In this document: positions 22,952-36,100 of the stretch, one piece after another
Layout of the letters: every line of letters starts with the position of its first letter
Numbering within the stretch: the first letter of the stretch is position 1
Source: Chamaecrista fasciculata
Lineage: Eukaryota; Streptophyta; Magnoliopsida; Fabales; Fabaceae
Direction of reading: 5' to 3'
DNA length: 64,000 nt
Assembly: GCA_003254925.1 (NCBI GenBank)
Contig: QANZ01014758.1
Span: forward strand, 1-64,000
Notes under the pieces: generated by a model
Database searches by the model: none
Told to the model about the DNA's origin: nothing
The model's input: the letters and a program-made list of their open reading frames with translations, nothing else
Program-made: the position numbers and the translations under genes

Positions 22952-25786
22952 ATGGAGAGTCGTCGTGGTCGGTATGGGGTGTTGATGTGCGCGGAGGATA
23001 CAGAGTACGTGAGGAAGAAGCACGGAGGGTATTTTGGGGTTTTCCTGAGAATGCTGGCGGAGGACGGCGAGACATGGGACGTGTACAGGGTGGCGCGTGG
23101 TGAATACCCGCGTGAGGAGCACGTGGGAGTGTACGAGGGGTTCGTGATCACAGGTAGTTGCAACGACGCACATGGAAATGACGCATGGATCCGACACCTC
23201 ATTGCCTTCCTTCACAAATTGGATGAAATGAGGATCAAAGTTCTCGGCATTTGCTTTGGCCACCAGGTAATCTCTATTACTTCATAGTCCAAAGCCTCAA
23301 GGATTAATCCTCAATTAGATCATAAAATAGATGAGTAAAAATGCTATGCATGTGGTCCTAACGAATATATTGATATGTTGAGTACTTGAGTGTCATATTT
23401 TTGGGTGTTTCTACGTACATTTGTCTTCATGTTCAAGATCACGCTGACAAATATATATTTGTACTGCCATAAAAGAAAATAGATTCATATCTATCTATTT
23501 GATGCATATGTAGGAAATAATATAGGTTAACTATGTAGAAATTAAAATTACGTCCTGGGATTTAGGCATTTTGTGGCCTCCTTGGCGTATTGTTCATATT
23601 TTGATTTCTAAGCTATATATATTCTATAAAATAAAGTATTAACATTTTTGAAAAATTATAAATAGAGCAGTTTAATATATATGATTCATATATTTATTTC
23701 ATGTACTTATTTAAATTTCACAAAACACAAACTATAGAAAAATTCAGAGAATCTGACTCGTGTAATTCACTACAGATCAGTGGTCCAACCACTGCGGTTC
23801 AGACTCATTGACCGACATAATGTTAATTTTTTTTTTCCAATAGATCAAAATAGTATTTTTTTTTTTTAATAACCTGAGATTGTGACNAATAGTATTTTTT
23901 TTTTTAATAACCTGAGATTGTGACTTAAGTTGGTGAAATTTGTGCAGAATTATAATTTAGATAGAAGAAAAAAAGATGCAGAATTCTGACCATGGATCCC
24001 ACGTTAAGACAAACTTACTTTGTCCTTTGTTTTGTTTACAACTGAAGACAATGTTAGAAATTAGAGTTAAAGAAAAACTAGAGGATAAGGTTTTAACCTC
24101 TTTTCGTCGTAAATTTATAATTTAGTTTTTAAAAGATCATCAAGTTCATAACTTAATTTTTAAAAGATTGAAATATATAATTTATTCTTTGAAAGAATCA
24201 AATAGTACATATATTTCTTAGTCATTTTTATTGACGTTATTTCTTAGTACAGTATATTACTATAGTACAATATTAATATACTACAATATTTTTTATTGAC
24301 GTTATTCCTTCAAAGATTATTTCAACTTTTAAGAGATTAAATTATCAACTCAATGGTCTTCAAGAACTAAATTATTAATTACCCTAAATAAGTACGGACT
24401 AACCTAAAAAAAGTTGTGAAAAAATTCTCATAAAATTACAACTTTTCTTTAAATATTGTTTGTTAAAATTTGGATACCAAAGTTTACACTTCTATGTTAC
24501 TTAAGATAGATAAATTATTTTGTATGGTAGTTGTTTCCACATGTCGTACGCTAAATCCAATAATTGAAATCTCCAGGTTAACAAGCACCAATTTTATGGA
24601 CCATCTTTTGCTTGATTGTTTATTACTCTTTAGTCTTTACCTTTCGTGATATCCAAACTTTTCGAAAGTGTCTCACTTTGTTGTGGGCCACAAGCCCACA
24701 AACGATGAACGTCCAAATGCATAAATTATAATATACATATATACCATATATATCATATTCATGTTCCATAAACTATGTCTCTTTGTCTTTTTTTAAAAGG
24801 TAGCTTCATGACTAGGATAACATGATAGGTTTGTGACCTATCAGATAATGTTGAGAAAGTGTGATGGCACTAATCAAATATAGAAAGCGTAAGTGCTTAA
24901 TTATTTCTTCTTTTTCTATCCATGCTTCTTTCTTTCTTGAAGGTTCTAGCTCATGTTTTATAAGTGCCTTTACTTTATATAAAAATAATACATCAAATTT
25001 TCATTTTAGTTCTGAAATTATAAGATGAATTCTGTTTTAGTGATTTTGAATCTCAAATCTTTTGGTTTGTTGAATAAGAGTTAATGTAAATAATGTTGGA
25101 TGAATCAGATACTTGGGAGAGCGATTGGAGGGAAGGTGAGTCGATCACCAACTGGTTGGGACATCGGTGTGAGAAGTGTAAACTTGTCATCTTCATCACC
25201 ATTGGCATTGTCATCTCTCAAGCTTCCTTTGAAGCTTTCCATAATTCAATGCCATCGTGATGAGGTATGTATGTAAGAGAGTGTTAATAGAGATTGGATC
25301 TACACTACAGTAGGTTTATTTGAGAATGAAACATAAATGATGTTGAAATGTATGTATGTATGTATGTATGTATAGGTGAGAGAGCTGCCTCCGAAGGCAG
25401 AGGTGATTGCAGGGTCAGAGAAGACAGGAATAGAGATGTTTAGGTATGGAGATCACATAATGGGGATTCAAGGCCATCCTGAGTACACCAAAGACATTCT
25501 CTTGCACCTTATCGATCGCCTCGTGCAGCGCAATTTCATCACGGTATGCAAATTCTGTAATCATAGAGAAGACAAGTAAATGAAAGATCATATGTTTGAT
25601 CTTCTCTGTATCAGACATGACAAATTAAATGAATAGTTGAGTTTTTAATTTGGTTCATTATATTGATTGAATGAATGAATGCAGGAAGGATTAGCAGAAG
25701 AGGCGAGGGCAAAGGCAGAATTGTGGGAGCCAGATAGGGAGGCATGGAAGAGAGTGTGCGTCAGCTTCCTCAAAGGTAGATTATGA
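22952..25786 (+). CDS. Gamma-glutamyl peptidase-like class I glutamine amidotransferase
   Basis: Plant GGPs are cytosolic enzymes that remove the gamma-glutamyl group from glutathione conjugates, known in glucosinolate and camalexin synthesis in Arabidopsis. Four exons: 22952-23266, 25109-25264, 25376-25543, 25685-25786 (741 nt, 246 residues, the family length). The nucleophile Cys lies in VLGICFGHQ (about residue 101) and the His and Glu of the triad in GIQGHPEYTKDI (about 191 and 193). I start at ATG 22952 (MESRRGRYGVLMCAED); an in-frame ATG at 22907 would add only a hydrophobic run not found in the family. Intron 1 is long (1842 nt) and contains a MITE and an N-marked duplication. Intron 2 ends in a (TATG)5 array right before the acceptor. 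Confidence 0.92.
23849..23924. repeat. Tandem 38-bp duplication around an N (probable assembly join)
   Basis: The segment AATAGTA(T)nAATAACCTGAGATTGTGAC at 23849-23886 is repeated at 23888-23924, differing only by one T in the homopolymer, with a single N between (23887). This is what an unmerged contig overlap looks like. Confidence 0.85.
24110..24385. mobile_element. MITE-like inverted-repeat element in GGP intron 1
   Basis: The left arm (TAATTTAGTTTTTAAAAGAT, then AACTTAATTTTTAAAAGATT, then TTCTTTGAAAGAAT) mirrors the right arm, whose complement reads TAATTTAGTTCTTGAAGA, then GATAATTTAATCTCTTAAAAG, then AATCTTTGAAGGAAT. It has no coding capacity. The arms resemble those of the elements at 8391-8650 and 47715-47996. 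Confidence 0.55.
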
Positions 25787-26807
25787 TTTATGAGGATGAT
25801 GCTACAACCAACACTCAAACAGTCATATGAAGAAAAGAGAGAGAGAGAGAGAAGGAAAATGTTCAACTTTGTCACTTTTATGAAGTATGTGACAAAGCTA
25901 GCTGTGTTGGGTTGGCAACTTGCCAAAAAGTAAAAAGTATAACTGAACCATTACATATTCAAGTCACAACAATAAAACTACTGCTTTCTATTGTTGGAGA
26001 TTGATTTCTTCTGCTGTCAAACTTTATGATCCGAGTTTGCTGCGACGGGGAAAAAATATTTTAACATCGTTTTCTAATTTACTTGAGAAAAAAAAAATGT
26101 ATGAGTTTACAATGTGATGCGACATCACGTCAAATTTCAATCAGAGTAATAATAGAATAATTTTCCATATTTTCACCAAAAATAAAAAGATAGTTTTTTC
26201 ATGAACAACGATTCATGGCGATGGTATCTCTCGCTTCTCAGCAAGAGTCCAAGACAAAATGTCTTACTAAATTCATTAGGCTAATTTTAAGACGAGTTTA
26301 CAAGATCTGTGATTAATATTCTTTTTCATCAACTAAAATCAATTACGTAGATCAATTTTTTTTTTGGTGAGATTACGTAGATCAATTGATGCTAACATAT
26401 TCTGTTTTTACACATTTTCATAATTAGGTTATTATAGTATTATATCGTAGTTTGTAATATTATAAAATCAAGTGGAAATTATATAATTGAACGTAATGAG
26501 TTTCAATTTAATTCGAGTAGCACAACACAGCCATCCGAAAAAAAAAAAACACGGCCATCAAAGTTACAGAGAACAGAGAAACAAACAAAACAGACCAATT
26601 AAAATAGATGCAAGTAGCAAAATAGCTACAACTTGATGCCGATACTTCAAAGCAATGGTTTCATCTTTCATCCAACAATGATTATTAAAATAAAATCCCT
26701 AAATCACATTCGCTGTAGCTTTTCAGACTATCAGAGACTTAAAGACTAGGACACATGCAAGACTCCAAATCTGATATTCCAATTGCCAGGAAAGTAAGGA
26801 AGCATGC
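25787..26807. other. Intergenic region, convergent 3' ends
   Basis: This holds the 3' UTR of GGP (with an AG-repeat at 25836-25852) and the 3' UTR of the CHCH gene on the minus strand. There is a short local duplication TTACGTAGATCAATT at about 26342 and 26374. No gene is seen. Confidence 0.5.
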
Positions 26808-28512
26808 TCAAGCATTCAATGTGGCACTTGAGTTCCTTCTGCATTCCGCTAGCATATCCATGTAAAACTGGCACTTGCTAATGTCATTCCCGTAGCCATT
26901 CAGGCACTGCAAGATAATGATAAAACATCTCTTATGTCAAAAGATTACATTAAAATAAAATAAGAAACAGTAATCAAAGAAACACCAAACAGTGATTATT
27001 ATATCTAGCTTACATAATTCTCAAAACACTGACATAACCACACCAGTTGAATTAGCACAACTTAATTACTAAAGTTCAATAATAATCTGCAAATTTAACA
27101 TCTAGTTACAGAATACCAGTCTTATCAATTAAAATGTGTTAGTTTAAGTTTAATTTACAAACTTGCAGGTATATCCTAATTGCGTGCACACACACAAACG
27201 ACTAGAACTGGGTAAGAACTGCTTACATCTTGGAAGGCCTTTGAGTGAACACCACAAGCATCACCACCAAGACTATTGGCAGTTGGTGCAGGGGCAGAAG
27301 CAGCAGCTTCAGTCGCAACTGTTTCGTGTTGAATAGTACGAGGACCCATTACAGCATCTACAGCCCTGTGTGCTATTGCACTACCAGTTCCAAATGCCAT
27401 GCCTACACAAATTTCATTTTCAATAGTTAAACATAAAGTAATTTATTTTCATATGTAACGCAAACTAGAATGGAAATAAATATCATCTTTAACATACCCT
27501 GGGCAATGGTTGAACCAATGCCTCCAAGAATGCCACCACCGCTACTTTGAGCAGGAGCTGGAGGAGGAGCATGGTTGACTGCAATAAGATACATCATACA
27601 TGGTTAGAAAAAGAAACTATTTCCCACAGTTCCTAGCTGATAAGACAAACTATATCAAATCATGCCCTCTCAGAAGATACATTTAATCATTCCTAATCTT
27701 TTGGATTTAAATCACAGGTTAGCCAATTCTGGGAATCATATTTATGGATACCTGGCTGGGGGGGATTGCGAGCGGGTGCTGCCCGTGGAGCAGAGCGAGA
27801 AGATCTTCCTGCAGAGGCAGATGTAATAACAGGTCACAACTAGATTTCAAAATCTCAGTGCAAGATACAGATTATTGAATATTTAGGAGTTCATTGAGTT
27901 TATAAATTGAGAATTGTAACCAATGCCAAAAAAAAAAAAAAAAAAAAAANAAAAAAAAAAAAAAAAAAAAAACCACTTCACACAGTACTCAGAATTTAGA
28001 CAACCCGGACTAGATTAAGCATGACGAGACACAAATAAAATATTTAGTCCAAAATCATGTATCCAGTGCAGTTTAAAATACCATTACAAAGAAGCCTAAA
28101 CCTAGTGCAGTTTAAAATACCATCATAAAGAAGCCTAAAAAACCTAGCCTACACAATCATCGGCTTCCCAAGAACTGAGAAAGCATATATCTTTAGGAAG
28201 GAAAAAACGATTAAACTTTTAAGAAATCAAACCCCCCCAAAACCCTAAACTATTTCCCATTTTCTCGGAAAGACAGAAAAAAAATTACAACAACAAAAGA
28301 ACCGAGTGCAATTAACGGGTCAAACATACTACCCAAGCGTAAAGCATAGAATAGAAGCCTAAAACAGAGCAACTATAAGGATAAATTTTAAAACATGATC
28401 ATCAGGAGTGTTAATCCAATAGATCTAAAACAGATTAGTGTCCAGAAGATCGGAACGAAATGTTAATCAACTTTGGGATGGAGAACTTACCACCGGAGCT
28501 GCGGCGAGGCAT
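26808..28512 (-). CDS. CHCH-domain (twin CX9C) mitochondrial protein, CHCHD2/At12Cys-like
   Basis: Twin-CX9C proteins are oxidatively folded by the Mia40 relay in the mitochondrial intermembrane space; this subfamily (animal CHCHD2/10, yeast Mix17, plant At12Cys) affects respiratory-chain function and stress responses. Five exons on the minus strand: 28491-28512, 27752-27808, 27498-27578, 27227-27402, 26808-26906 (435 nt, 144 residues). The N-terminus is Arg/Ser/Pro-rich (MPRRSSGGRSSRSAPRAAP); the middle is a glycine-rich hydrophobic part (GGGILGGIGSTIAQGMAFG); the C-terminus has CGVHSKAFQDC and CQFYMDMLAEC, both with nine residues between cysteines. All introns are GT-AG. A poly-A tract with an N lies in intron 1. 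Confidence 0.93.
27928..27972. repeat. Poly-A tract interrupted by N (possible assembly join)
   Basis: An A run of about 45 bases with a single N at 27950, inside intron 1 of the CHCH gene. The true length of the run is unknown. Confidence 0.9.
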
Positions 28513-30129
28513 TATTAGGGTTATGGCTGAGACGGCGAAACAGAAAGAAGCTAGACGAAGGTATAGCGAGCCAAAGAATATGCTTGTGATTTTGACGAGC
28601 CTTAAACCCTGAAACAGTGAAATGGGATATTTAAAGCGTTAAAAAATTGAGAGTTCTAGAACAAACCGGACCGCGTGACACGCGTTCGTACAGGATTGGT
28701 TGGTTTCTAGATCATTGAATTGACACTTTCTGTTTGCTTGGGCAGCACTTCAATCCTGCTCCAACTAATAATTAATTAAAGTGAAAGTTATATTTTGATT
28801 TCTCAAACTTTTTTTTATTTTGTTTTTTCAAATTTTTAAAAAAGTTCCATTTAATTCCTGATTCTTTTCTGTTTACTTTTTCTGTTAAAATAACAGATAA
28901 TAATTAACTTTTATCTTCTAACAATTTTATTATTTTACTTAATGCAAAAGAGCAAAATTGTTGAAAAATGAAAGTTAAATTTTTTTTTTTTACGAAAAAA
29001 GTGGATGAAAAAGAGTCAGGGACTAATAGTGAAACTTTTTAAAAATTTGAAGGACAAAAACGGAACTTTGAGCATACATGAAGGACCAAAACGGAACGAA
29101 AAAAACTTGAGGGTCCAAAACGAAACTTCGAGCAAACATGAGAGACCAAAATGGAAAAAAAATTGAGGGACTAGAACTTTGAGCAAACAACCATAATAAG
29201 ACTTCGGCCATTAATTAGTGTTGTGACCTGTTTATTCCCTCTTAAAATTAATTTTCTATTTGATATTTAACAGTTTTTAGATCTTAAAATTCATAGTTTA
29301 ATATTTTTGTAAATAAAAAAAAATCATAGAACAACATAATTTCAACTTAAAACTAAAAAAACTCATGATACAGTTCAATCACTAAATCGGTTAATTTTCG
29401 ACCATGGTTAAGAGTTGAAATATTCATATTACTTCCCTTAGAAAAACGATTTTGCAATTTTTCAGATGTAGAGAAAAGTCAGCTCCATGTCCGAAGCTGG
29501 AGAAACAACGATGGATTATTAGCATATATATTGATTTACACTTATGATTACATTATTCATAAAGATATTATTGCAATCATTTGTCATCTTATTCATCAAG
29601 ATATCAAATTAGAGACTCAAACTTCGAGCAATACAAAGAAAGAGAAACACGAGCGCAGCGAATTGTTCGAATCACAATTATAAGAGAAATCGCTTGATTT
29701 CATGCAAAAATGGAAAAGTACATTGTCATATAGTTGCATACTTATGAGAGAACGGAACTCCAAACTCCCTAAATTTTATGAACAGCATCAGACTCCATCA
29801 CTGGGAGGTAAAGAGGTTTAGAAATATACATGCATATCAAAAATTGAAAACTAGTTATCGAAAATGAGACACAATCTGCTCGTTATTCTTTTTTTGAAGC
29901 CTTGAAAATAACGTCAAGGCTATATATATGAAGAGAACAAATGAGAACCTTGTGTAACATAAGGCAGAGCAGTCCACATTCAACACTTTGGTAGAAAAAA
30001 TATGGCTAATTCCTGAAGGCCCTATTAGGGAGGCAAAATTCCAAATTTCCAAAGAGCATGGGTAATCAAATTAAGAAAAAAATTGCCTCGAGTAAAACTA
30101 ACTGGTTGTACAAGCGTGTTGGGCTTAGC
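28513..30129. other. Intergenic region with an inverted/tandem repeat
   Basis: The 5' flank of the CHCH gene is at 28513-28760. A repeat occupies about 28786-29190. The interval 29200-30129 is AT-rich with no gene; its last part is the 3' UTR of the dynamin gene. Confidence 0.5.
28786..29190. repeat. Inverted repeat with internal tandem units
   Basis: The left arm (AAAGTTATATTTTGATTTCTCAAAC ... TTTTTAAAAAAGTTCC) is the complement of material in the right arm. The right arm holds about three units of 50-55 bp (around 29041-29185), each of the form GGACCAAAACGGAA...TTGAGGG...TTTGAGCAAACATGA. It has the same style as the palindromic repeats at 5761-6790 and 46064-46612 but is not an obvious copy. 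Confidence 0.5.
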
Positions 30130-33100
30130 TCATACATCAACCATGGGATAGTATGGCGAATGAAGTTGCTCCCCAGAGTGAGAAGATCTTTTAGACTTTG
30201 TGTTCTTTGGAGAAGCTGCATAGTAATCACCAGAACTAGTTGGAACCGATGAAGTTGGCATTCCATTTTTAGGCAAACCATATCCCCCTCTTTCTACTGT
30301 TTCAGCTTCCATAGGTAATTCATCCAATTCCTACCAAGACCAAATACAGTAATCAGGCACTAGCCACATATTTTGTGTAGAAAGCTACTGAAATTGAAAT
30401 AACTAATTAATAAATACCTAGAAGGGTATAATTTTTTCGAGAATAAATCTATCTAGCACCATGTGAAAAGTCATGTTAAAAATATACATATGTTGCATCG
30501 TGCTGCAATCCCGGTGAGAACATAACATTGTCAAGGGAAATCAAGGTTCTAAGGTAAGAGGACAATGTGGGGCAGCGGAGGCCTTAAATATTTCAGAACC
30601 ATGAACAGTAGAGGAGAACCAATTCCATTTAAAACAAATTGGAAATTTAATTATATATTTTCCAGCTGACAGAATGCACCAGATGTTGTGAATATCTCAA
30701 GAACATCAAAACTCAAACAAGAACCCAACTTGACATAAAATAGAACCCCATGCAGATTCTACTGACTAAAATAAAAGGATTACCCACACGAAAAGCTTGT
30801 TGATAAATCCGGAGCATTTCCCGACAGTGCTTTCGTTTCTTAGCCACCTCATCAGGCTCTTGCAACATCTCTTCAAACAGGTTCTCTCTGAATTGCAACA
30901 TACAAAACAAGGTCAACAAGACACAGCTTTGCATAATCATCAGGTTCAAAATAGAAGGGCATAATCATTATACGTCACCTGTAAAGCTTTTCAATGAAAA
31001 CATTGTGTAGGTCTCGCTTTGTATGGTTTACCTGGATATGGTTAAATGAAGTACAGAGTCATCATTGAATGGCTTGAAAACATGCAGATTTTATTTTAAA
31101 AAAAAAAAAAAACCAACAAATTACACCAAGGATGAAAATACTGGTTTAAAATCACTTTAAAGTATCTAAAAGAAAAAAACTTCCTGAGCAGGCACATGAT
31201 GAGGATTAGATAAAACTCAAAAAAAAAAACTCTATGGATTTTATATGTAGTTATTACACATTTACATTTTTCATAGGCAAAAGGATAAGCATCAGATCAA
31301 ATAGATATTGGACACCACAGGAAGTTGGAATTTAAATCAGCCTGATGACTAAGTGATCTACATAATTTTAAATAACACAATTTTTTTTTATGGATTAAAA
31401 AAAACACAAAATTTAACAACACTCGAAAGAGATGAAATACCAAGAAGTGCATGATAGCTTTAGGTACGAAGTCCTCAACATTTCTTCTAACGATGTCATA
31501 GTACGATCTCAAAAGCAACTTTGTAACAGTAATTTCAGTAGCTTCTCTCTCTGAATTTCTCTCAGATGGCCTCAAGATAGAAGGGGGCTACAAGAAAAAA
31601 AGCATGTTAGGGAAAAATAACTACATGGAACAAATAGATTCATCAATCAAATTGTGACATATAAATATACCTCTCTCAATTGAATCATACAGGACTGTTC
31701 CATACTTTGGATAGTTTCACTATGTGTTTGACTTGTACTCTCTTTCACTGATACACGACTATCAAGTCCACCAAAAATGGATGAAATACCCCAATTTGCT
31801 CCACCAGAGTTTCCTGAAAAAGAAGAGCACTACAAAATTTAGATAATCACAATACTCACTGTAAATCTAAAGCACATTTAATATTAAATAACTACATAGC
31901 ATGCATATAATAAAAAACAAATCACAAGCCCCAGAAAACTAAAACAAAGATGGTAGAGAAAGGATTACCGGAGAGCGCGACCTTTTCGTTATCTGATGTA
32001 GGATGAACACCCTGTATATAATTAGTTAAATAAGAATTGAATGATAACTATATCATGCTGGTTAAATGAAGGGAAAAGTACAATTTACCCAATGGTTTGA
32101 TTCAAAATTAAATTATCTCCCATTGTTTAGATGTGTCTCATTCAACCCCTTATCATTTGTTATGAGATCATTTAACTGCCTAGAATTTTGCATCTTAATT
32201 GCATAAAAAATAAGCACGATAGTGTTAAAATGATTGAGGGACCCAATGCAAATGATGTAGTCAAAAAAAAGGACAGGAAAAGAAGAGAAGGAAAGGGCTG
32301 GACCAGTTGGATTTGGGCTTTCTTTAGAAATGATAAAGGTTTATAGGAGGAGAGAGAAGAAGGGGAGTGAGCTAGCAGCAAAGGAGAACTGGAAGCCACT
32401 CCTAACGCGCGAGATGTTGGTGGGTTTGTGCTGATATTTATAGAAAAGTTGTCTTAGGGGAAAGGTAAGGAATACATTTGGGGAAGGAAATGGGAGTGTT
32501 TTGGCCTTTCGAAAGCCAGACACCCTTATGTCCCTTATGTTATGGTTATCTTTGTAAGTGCTCATAGTCTTTAAACGTGATTCTGTGAATGTTTCTGCAT
32601 GTATCTACTGTATCAACCTATTCACCATTAGACGGTGGGATTTCTACAGCATTTTGACAATCTTAAATATGATTGGGCTTTATCAATGATAGACAGCTTT
32701 TTTGGGCAGTAAAAAGGAGCTAACAGGAAAAAAATATATATATCCTTCACTTTTAATAAACACGGTGGAAACTAGATCAGAAAAGTTGAACAGTTTTAAT
32801 GTTGAAAGCCTGTTTCACTTGTATCTTGAGCAGTTCCAAAGTGTTATGAAACTCTAATCAAAATTAAGCCACTAGTTTCAATTTTCAAATGTCATTTTAA
32901 TCCCAGAAGTATATCTTGAACCATGAAATAGTGCATTGTTTTGCCATTCATTTGAATTATTTTTCAAAGAAAACAGAATTAGGAGTGGCTAAGAGCTAAT
33001 TAAACAAATCACAAGAGATTGATTGAGACACTTTAGAGTTCTAACCATGGCCAAACTAAGTTTTCACGAGTAAAAATTATTTACTCTTTAGTCAATATCT

Positions 33101-36100
33101 GAATCATCATAACTACAGAAATTTACTATTATTGAAAGAAAGATTTCTGGTATACGTACTTGATCAGCCACCATTCCATTTGCTTGCCTGGCAAGAATAG
33201 CTCTAGATTTCACACTTCTTTCAGAGGCTGACCCCTTATCAATTTCCATACCATCCTATTGAACAAGAATTGATTATTTTTCTTTCTACAACAATATAGT
33301 TAAGACTTAACAGGTAAAAGTACAATATTGTTCACAGACATAGGGCATACCTTCTGCCTGGAAACTGAAATAGGAAACCTAGAAGACTTAGTCTGTTGCA
33401 CTGCAATCTCTAATGCTTTACTTCCACCAACAAAATTTGGGTGGGAAGTGTTTATGTAGTCCATCTGCAAATTTGAGTAATTTAAGTTAGTAAATGTGAA
33501 GGCCGTGGAATATTATTACCCTGATAGACTGACCACAAATGACACTAATAAAATGACTAGCAGCATGTCAACGGCTTCCAGCCATATCATTAATTGAAAG
33601 TATTTACAGATTCCAGGCACTAGTAATGTTCAAGTCCAGTTATGGCATAAGTCAATATTCTTTCTGGTAGGGTTTGTACAGCAGATCAAAGTTTCTCTAT
33701 AAATTAGATGAACTCTGAATATCTATCATTGATATGATGATTGCAGTGGATACCAAAGAATGAACCATTGAAGTATAGAAATTGAAAATCAGCATACCTC
33801 CATTTCAATGATGTGCCCAATCATATTCTCAGAGGGTTCAAGACCTTCTCGTAGAAAGGTCCCTAAAACTTCATCCATGCGCTTTCTCAAGAAAGGGAAA
33901 CGCTGCAGCTCACTCACCATACAGCAATGGCTGATCTGAAAAGAGATTTTCTTTAAATGTATGCTATTAAAATGTGAGACAGCAGAATAGCAATTCATTA
34001 AGCCCTACCTTTACTAATTCATCATATATAAACCTAGCACACTGAAGACTAGGATCCAACAGACGAGCTATTTGTCTCCGCACAAGTACTTCAAATGGCA
34101 CCTAATTGCACAGAAACATAGATACATGTGTCCTTGAGTTGGAAAGAAATTCAATTAATTGATATGGGAATAACTATAAACCATGAAGTTTTTTAAAAAC
34201 AAAGGAAATAGCCAACAAAATAAGCATAAGGCCACCTACTTCTGGAACAAACAATGCTGATCTAGGACCAGTTGCATTGTGTATGGCAGTTCGAATGTCA
34301 TCATCAGTTAAATCCTCAAATGGATCCACTTCCTGCAGGATTCATTTAAGTACATCGGGCTTAAAGGAAATAAATGATGCAACCTGATCAGGTAAAAGTA
34401 ATTGCAGGCTATGCTACATGGGCATATATACAAGTTTGAATGCAGTGCAGTAGAAGATGGAGTCAGTGATTTTGAGAACTGTAGGATAGATAGAGGTATG
34501 ATGAGGTACTTCAAAAAGAAATTAGAAAACAAATTTGAATGTAAATAAAAAAAAAATTTAATGACGTGTTATAATTAAGTATAAGAATTAAGAACATTAG
34601 CATAGTGAAGTATTAAGTGTTCTAACTTCTAATATGGTAAGAACTAAGGCATATATATGTTCATTCCAAAAACTAAAAAGATTGAAATTCAATTGTTTCC
34701 GTATGTTTCAGCACCATTTTAGCTTGCTATATCAGAAATATTTTGGACTAAAAACAAATTATCAAAATAGAAAAGACAGTTCTAGGGACAAAAAGTTTAA
34801 AACATAGATATTTCAAAAGTGATTCTATGATACATATGTGATAGCAGCCCAACTGAGATCCAGCCCACTAAGCAATCTTCCAACAAGCCCTTCAAGACTT
34901 ATTCAAGGAGGAAAGGCCCATTACAGGCTGCTGGTTCTGCAGAACAGCCCATGATAGCAGATTAGCACTCACTTGGCATCTCTATCCCATGTTCTGACTA
35001 GCTTCATGCATCCAGCTCTTTTCATTATTTTCTATTTATTATTTATCCTAGTTAGTGGCACACTTTGAGTCTGTTATTTCCCATTACTTTCATTTACTTT
35101 GTCATGCTTGCTTAGTTTTAGCATTCTAGTTGGTGTAGTTCATTATAAATACTCTAATTCTCTGGATTGTAAACACGCTGAAATATATATGAGAATTATC
35201 CTTCTTTGGCCAAGTGTTTAAGATTCTTACACTTGTGGAATTTATTTACTGTTTTCTGGTATTATTGCTTTGGGATACTATCAATATGATACTTGTATCA
35301 GACACATTATACTTTAAATTCCAACTGAAGACTTCATAGTTAATTCTTAGTCGTGGCATGGCATTAGTATTTGTTCTCTTATATCTATGTCAATGTCCAA
35401 AATTCTTAGGCCTTGGGTATGCAGCTCTGTGTTACTGTGTACAGTTACTGTGTACATCAAGCCATATCTAATACAATTCAAAATGAGTACAGCACAAAAT
35501 CACAAATAACTATACTTCTAAAATGCCTAGTGTATCAACAGACTCATCAATCCTAATTACACACAAAATGAAGAGCGAAAGGCCGTAAGGCTACAAGAAA
35601 AGAAATACAACAGGATATAAAAGATTTATGAAATGAAGTATTTCAATTGTAACTCAGGCATCTATTGATAAATTGGGCATGGTAAATCATCTTACTTCCA
35701 TAGCAAAGGAGCTAATGAACTAGGGACTTAAAACATGTCAAGAACATTTTGATGTTCCACTATGAAACATGGAAAATAAACCAATGATAAGTTCCAATCT
35801 TTCATATTGGTTAATATATTCAGAATGACTCTCTCTCTCTCTCTCTCTTTCTCTCCCTATAAATATATCTATATCTATATATATCCACATATATTCATTT
35901 TTTGTTTTACTTTACAAAATGTCGAAACTGAACCATATCAAGAAAGGGAATAACCTAAAGGTATATGTACCTCTAGACTCTTCACAAATATTGATTGAAA
36001 AATATAATGAATTCGTGCTCCACCATAAAGCTCAGATGTTGACATCATCTCATTCTTTCCCTCAACCATGGAGGAGAATGCTGTTTTCAACAACAAAAAG

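Noticed and set aside
22792..23263. Two antisense open frames over GGP exon 1
   Set aside because: Exon 1 of the amidotransferase has clear family motifs on the plus strand; the antisense frames are by-products of its codon composition.
32172..32565. Two overlapping minus-strand frames in DRP3 intron 14
   Set aside because: They are Ser/Leu/Phe-rich readings without domain resemblance; the 1.15-kb intron may hold an insertion but I could not define its ends.
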